A DNA stretch of 64,000 bases, taken from contig CAVQLK010000011.1 of the NCBI GenBank assembly GCA_963713355.1, forward strand, positions 310,001 through 374,000, in the 5' to 3' direction. The position numbers and the translations under genes are program-made. Of this stretch, positions 63,178-64,000 are shown one piece after another. This stretch comes from FEN-1219 sp963713355 (lineage in GTDB: Bacteria; Pseudomonadota; Gammaproteobacteria; Steroidobacterales; Rariloculaceae). The notes under the pieces are model-generated. The model made no database searches, was not told the DNA's origin, and saw only the letters and a list, made by a program, of their open reading frames with translations. Position 1 is the first letter of the stretch, and every line of letters starts with the position of its first letter.

Positions 63178-63181
63178 GGTG

Positions 63182-64000
63182 CTAACGAGATTCGGCCAGC
63201 GGTATTCGGACCTGAAAGCAAGCGCCGGCTCCTTCCGCGGTTTGCACGGCGACCGTACCGCCGATGGACCGGACCGTCTCACGCAGTTGGAACGCGCCTA
63301 TGCCCATGCCGAACTCAGGCGCCGTGCTGTCGAACGGACGAAACAGTCTTTCCTGGACGAAAGATCCCGTCATGCCGGGGCCGTCGTCGGTCACCTCGAT
63401 CACGGCCGTGCCACCCTCCGCGTGCACGCGAACACGTACGCTTCCGCTGGCGGTAGCTGCCTGTTGCGCGTTGCGTATCAGGTTGGTAAGGCCGAAGGCG
63501 AGGCGTTCACCGTCGGCGAGCGCGACCATGGGCACGTCCGTGGCGTCGAGCTCCGGCGGCGGCGTAAAGGCCCGGCAGCGTTCCACCGCGTCGGCGGCCA
63601 CTTCGCGCAGATCGGTACGCTGTGGGGGGTTCTGCGCGGTACCGAAGCGGAGTTGTTTCAGCACCCGGCTCATGCGCTCCAGGGATTTCTCGAGGGTGGC
63701 CACCGCGTCGTCGATGAAGCTCGGATTATGTCGATGACGCGCCGCGTTCTGCACCAGCAAGCTCTGCTGCGCCATGATGTTCTTGAGGTCGTGAATCAAG
63801 AACGCCGTCATGCGGCCATAAGTTTCGAACTGCTGCGCTTCCGCCAGGCGTCGCGTGGCATAGTGCTGCGCGAGGTAGCTCGCCACCTGCCGGCCGCTCG
63901 TTCGCAGCAAGTCGATGTCCTCGTAGGTCAGCCGATAGCCCTTCCTTTTCTTTTGCAAGACCACGAAGCCGAACAGGCGCTCGTGCAGCAGCATCGGGAC
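63182..64000 (-). CDS. prsK: PrsK-like histidine kinase of the exosortase/PEP-CTERM system (3' part)
   Basis: About 272 C-terminal residues are visible; the gene runs off the window. The end of a GAF domain (YEDIDLLRTSGRQVASYLAQH) precedes the dimerisation/phosphoacceptor helix with His in FLIHDLKNIMAQQSLL, and an ATPase domain with N box (NLIRNAQQAA), G1 (VTDDGPGM) and G2 (GMGIGAF). This layout and the LAEAQQFETY linker are those of PrsK, which pairs with the sigma-54 activator PrsR in XrtA exopolysaccharide loci. The ATG at 63994 is internal. It converges with nothing; the riboswitch transcript follows. Confidence 0.88.
   Translation of the reverse strand, partial: VPMLLHERLFGFVVLQKKRKGYRLTYEDIDLLRTSGRQVASYLAQHYATRRLAEAQQFETYGRMTAFLIHDLKNIMAQQSLLVQNAARHRHNPSFIDDAVATLEKSLERMSRVLKQLRFGTAQNPPQRTDLREVAADAVERCRAFTPPPELDATDVPMVALADGERLAFGLTNLIRNAQQAATASGSVRVRVHAEGGTAVIEVTDDGPGMTGSFVQERLFRPFDSTAPEFGMGIGAFQLRETVRSIGGTVAVQTAEGAGACFQVRIPLAESR

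Noticed and set aside
63094..63181. sigma-54 promoter upstream of the riboswitches (PrsR-type control)
   Set aside because: A TGGC-like and a TTG-like block occur, but spacing and the GC element do not fit the sigma-54 consensus.

Overview
This window comes from a GC-rich Gammaproteobacterium. The evidence is the tig-clpP-clpX-lon-hupB-ppiD order, the methyltransferase-rnhA-dnaQ block (as in the E. coli yafS region), Wzx/Wzy-type polysaccharide genes and a PrsK-type histidine kinase. A Nevskiales/Steroidobacter-like relative is a guess, because the sequence has no rRNA to place it. No phage, insertion sequence or CRISPR array was recognised.

Layout. (1) 1-3.9 kb: two glycosyltransferases, facing a Wzi-like capsule/outer-membrane protein gene and a small outer-membrane protein gene, then a gamma-glutamylcyclotransferase-fold gene. 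(2) 3.9-20.8 kb: a fibronectin-type remnant, tRNA-Leu, the proteostasis block, tRNA-Val and tRNA-Asp, ppiD, fabI, an MltD-like transglycosylase, a methyltransferase, rnhA, dnaQ, a deleted nucleotide-sugar dehydrogenase, a UDP-glucuronate 4-epimerase and pgi. (3) 21-52.7 kb: a large surface-polysaccharide locus. It holds a six-SLBB export protein, a WbpL/WbpV-type pair, a long minus-strand operon (wzz, rfbF, rfbG, RmlC-like epimerase, C-methyltransferase, reductase, wzx, GT2, wzy, two GT4, gmd), then methyltransferases, a WbpM-type dehydratase, a DegT aminotransferase with a PglC-like sugar transferase, rmlBACD and manC. (4) 52.7-64 kb: a surface-protein region with lipoprotein paralogues, tRNA-Val(CAC), ugd, two outer-membrane barrels, a giant Ig/cadherin-like FG-GAP protein and the 3' part of prsK.

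How it works together. pgi, manC, ugd, rmlBACD, rfbFG and the WbpM/WbpV enzymes supply activated sugars (GDP-Man, UDP-GlcA/GalA, dTDP-L-Rha, a predicted CDP-3-C-methyl-6-deoxyhexose, and UDP-QuiNAc/FucNAc-type sugars). Glycosyltransferases, Wzx, Wzy, Wzz and the SLBB protein would assemble and export the polymer. Two different types of initiating phosphoglycosyl transferase suggest two polymers or a composite locus.

The most striking find is regulatory. Two tandem cyclic-di-GMP-I (GEMM) riboswitches (about 63011-63093 and 62802-62885, minus strand) precede a lipoprotein gene. That gene is followed by the giant surface protein and two outer-membrane barrel genes. A diverged third GEMM-like element abuts the start codon of the paralogous lipoprotein at 52847. 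Together this looks like a c-di-GMP-controlled matrix/surface-protein module linked to exopolysaccharide synthesis. The locus also carries many scars: remnants of fcl, wecB, a sugar reductase, a TviB-type dehydrogenase and a third lipoprotein paralogue, plus single-base frameshifts in the giant gene and the riboswitch-linked lipoprotein gene that may be real or sequencing errors.
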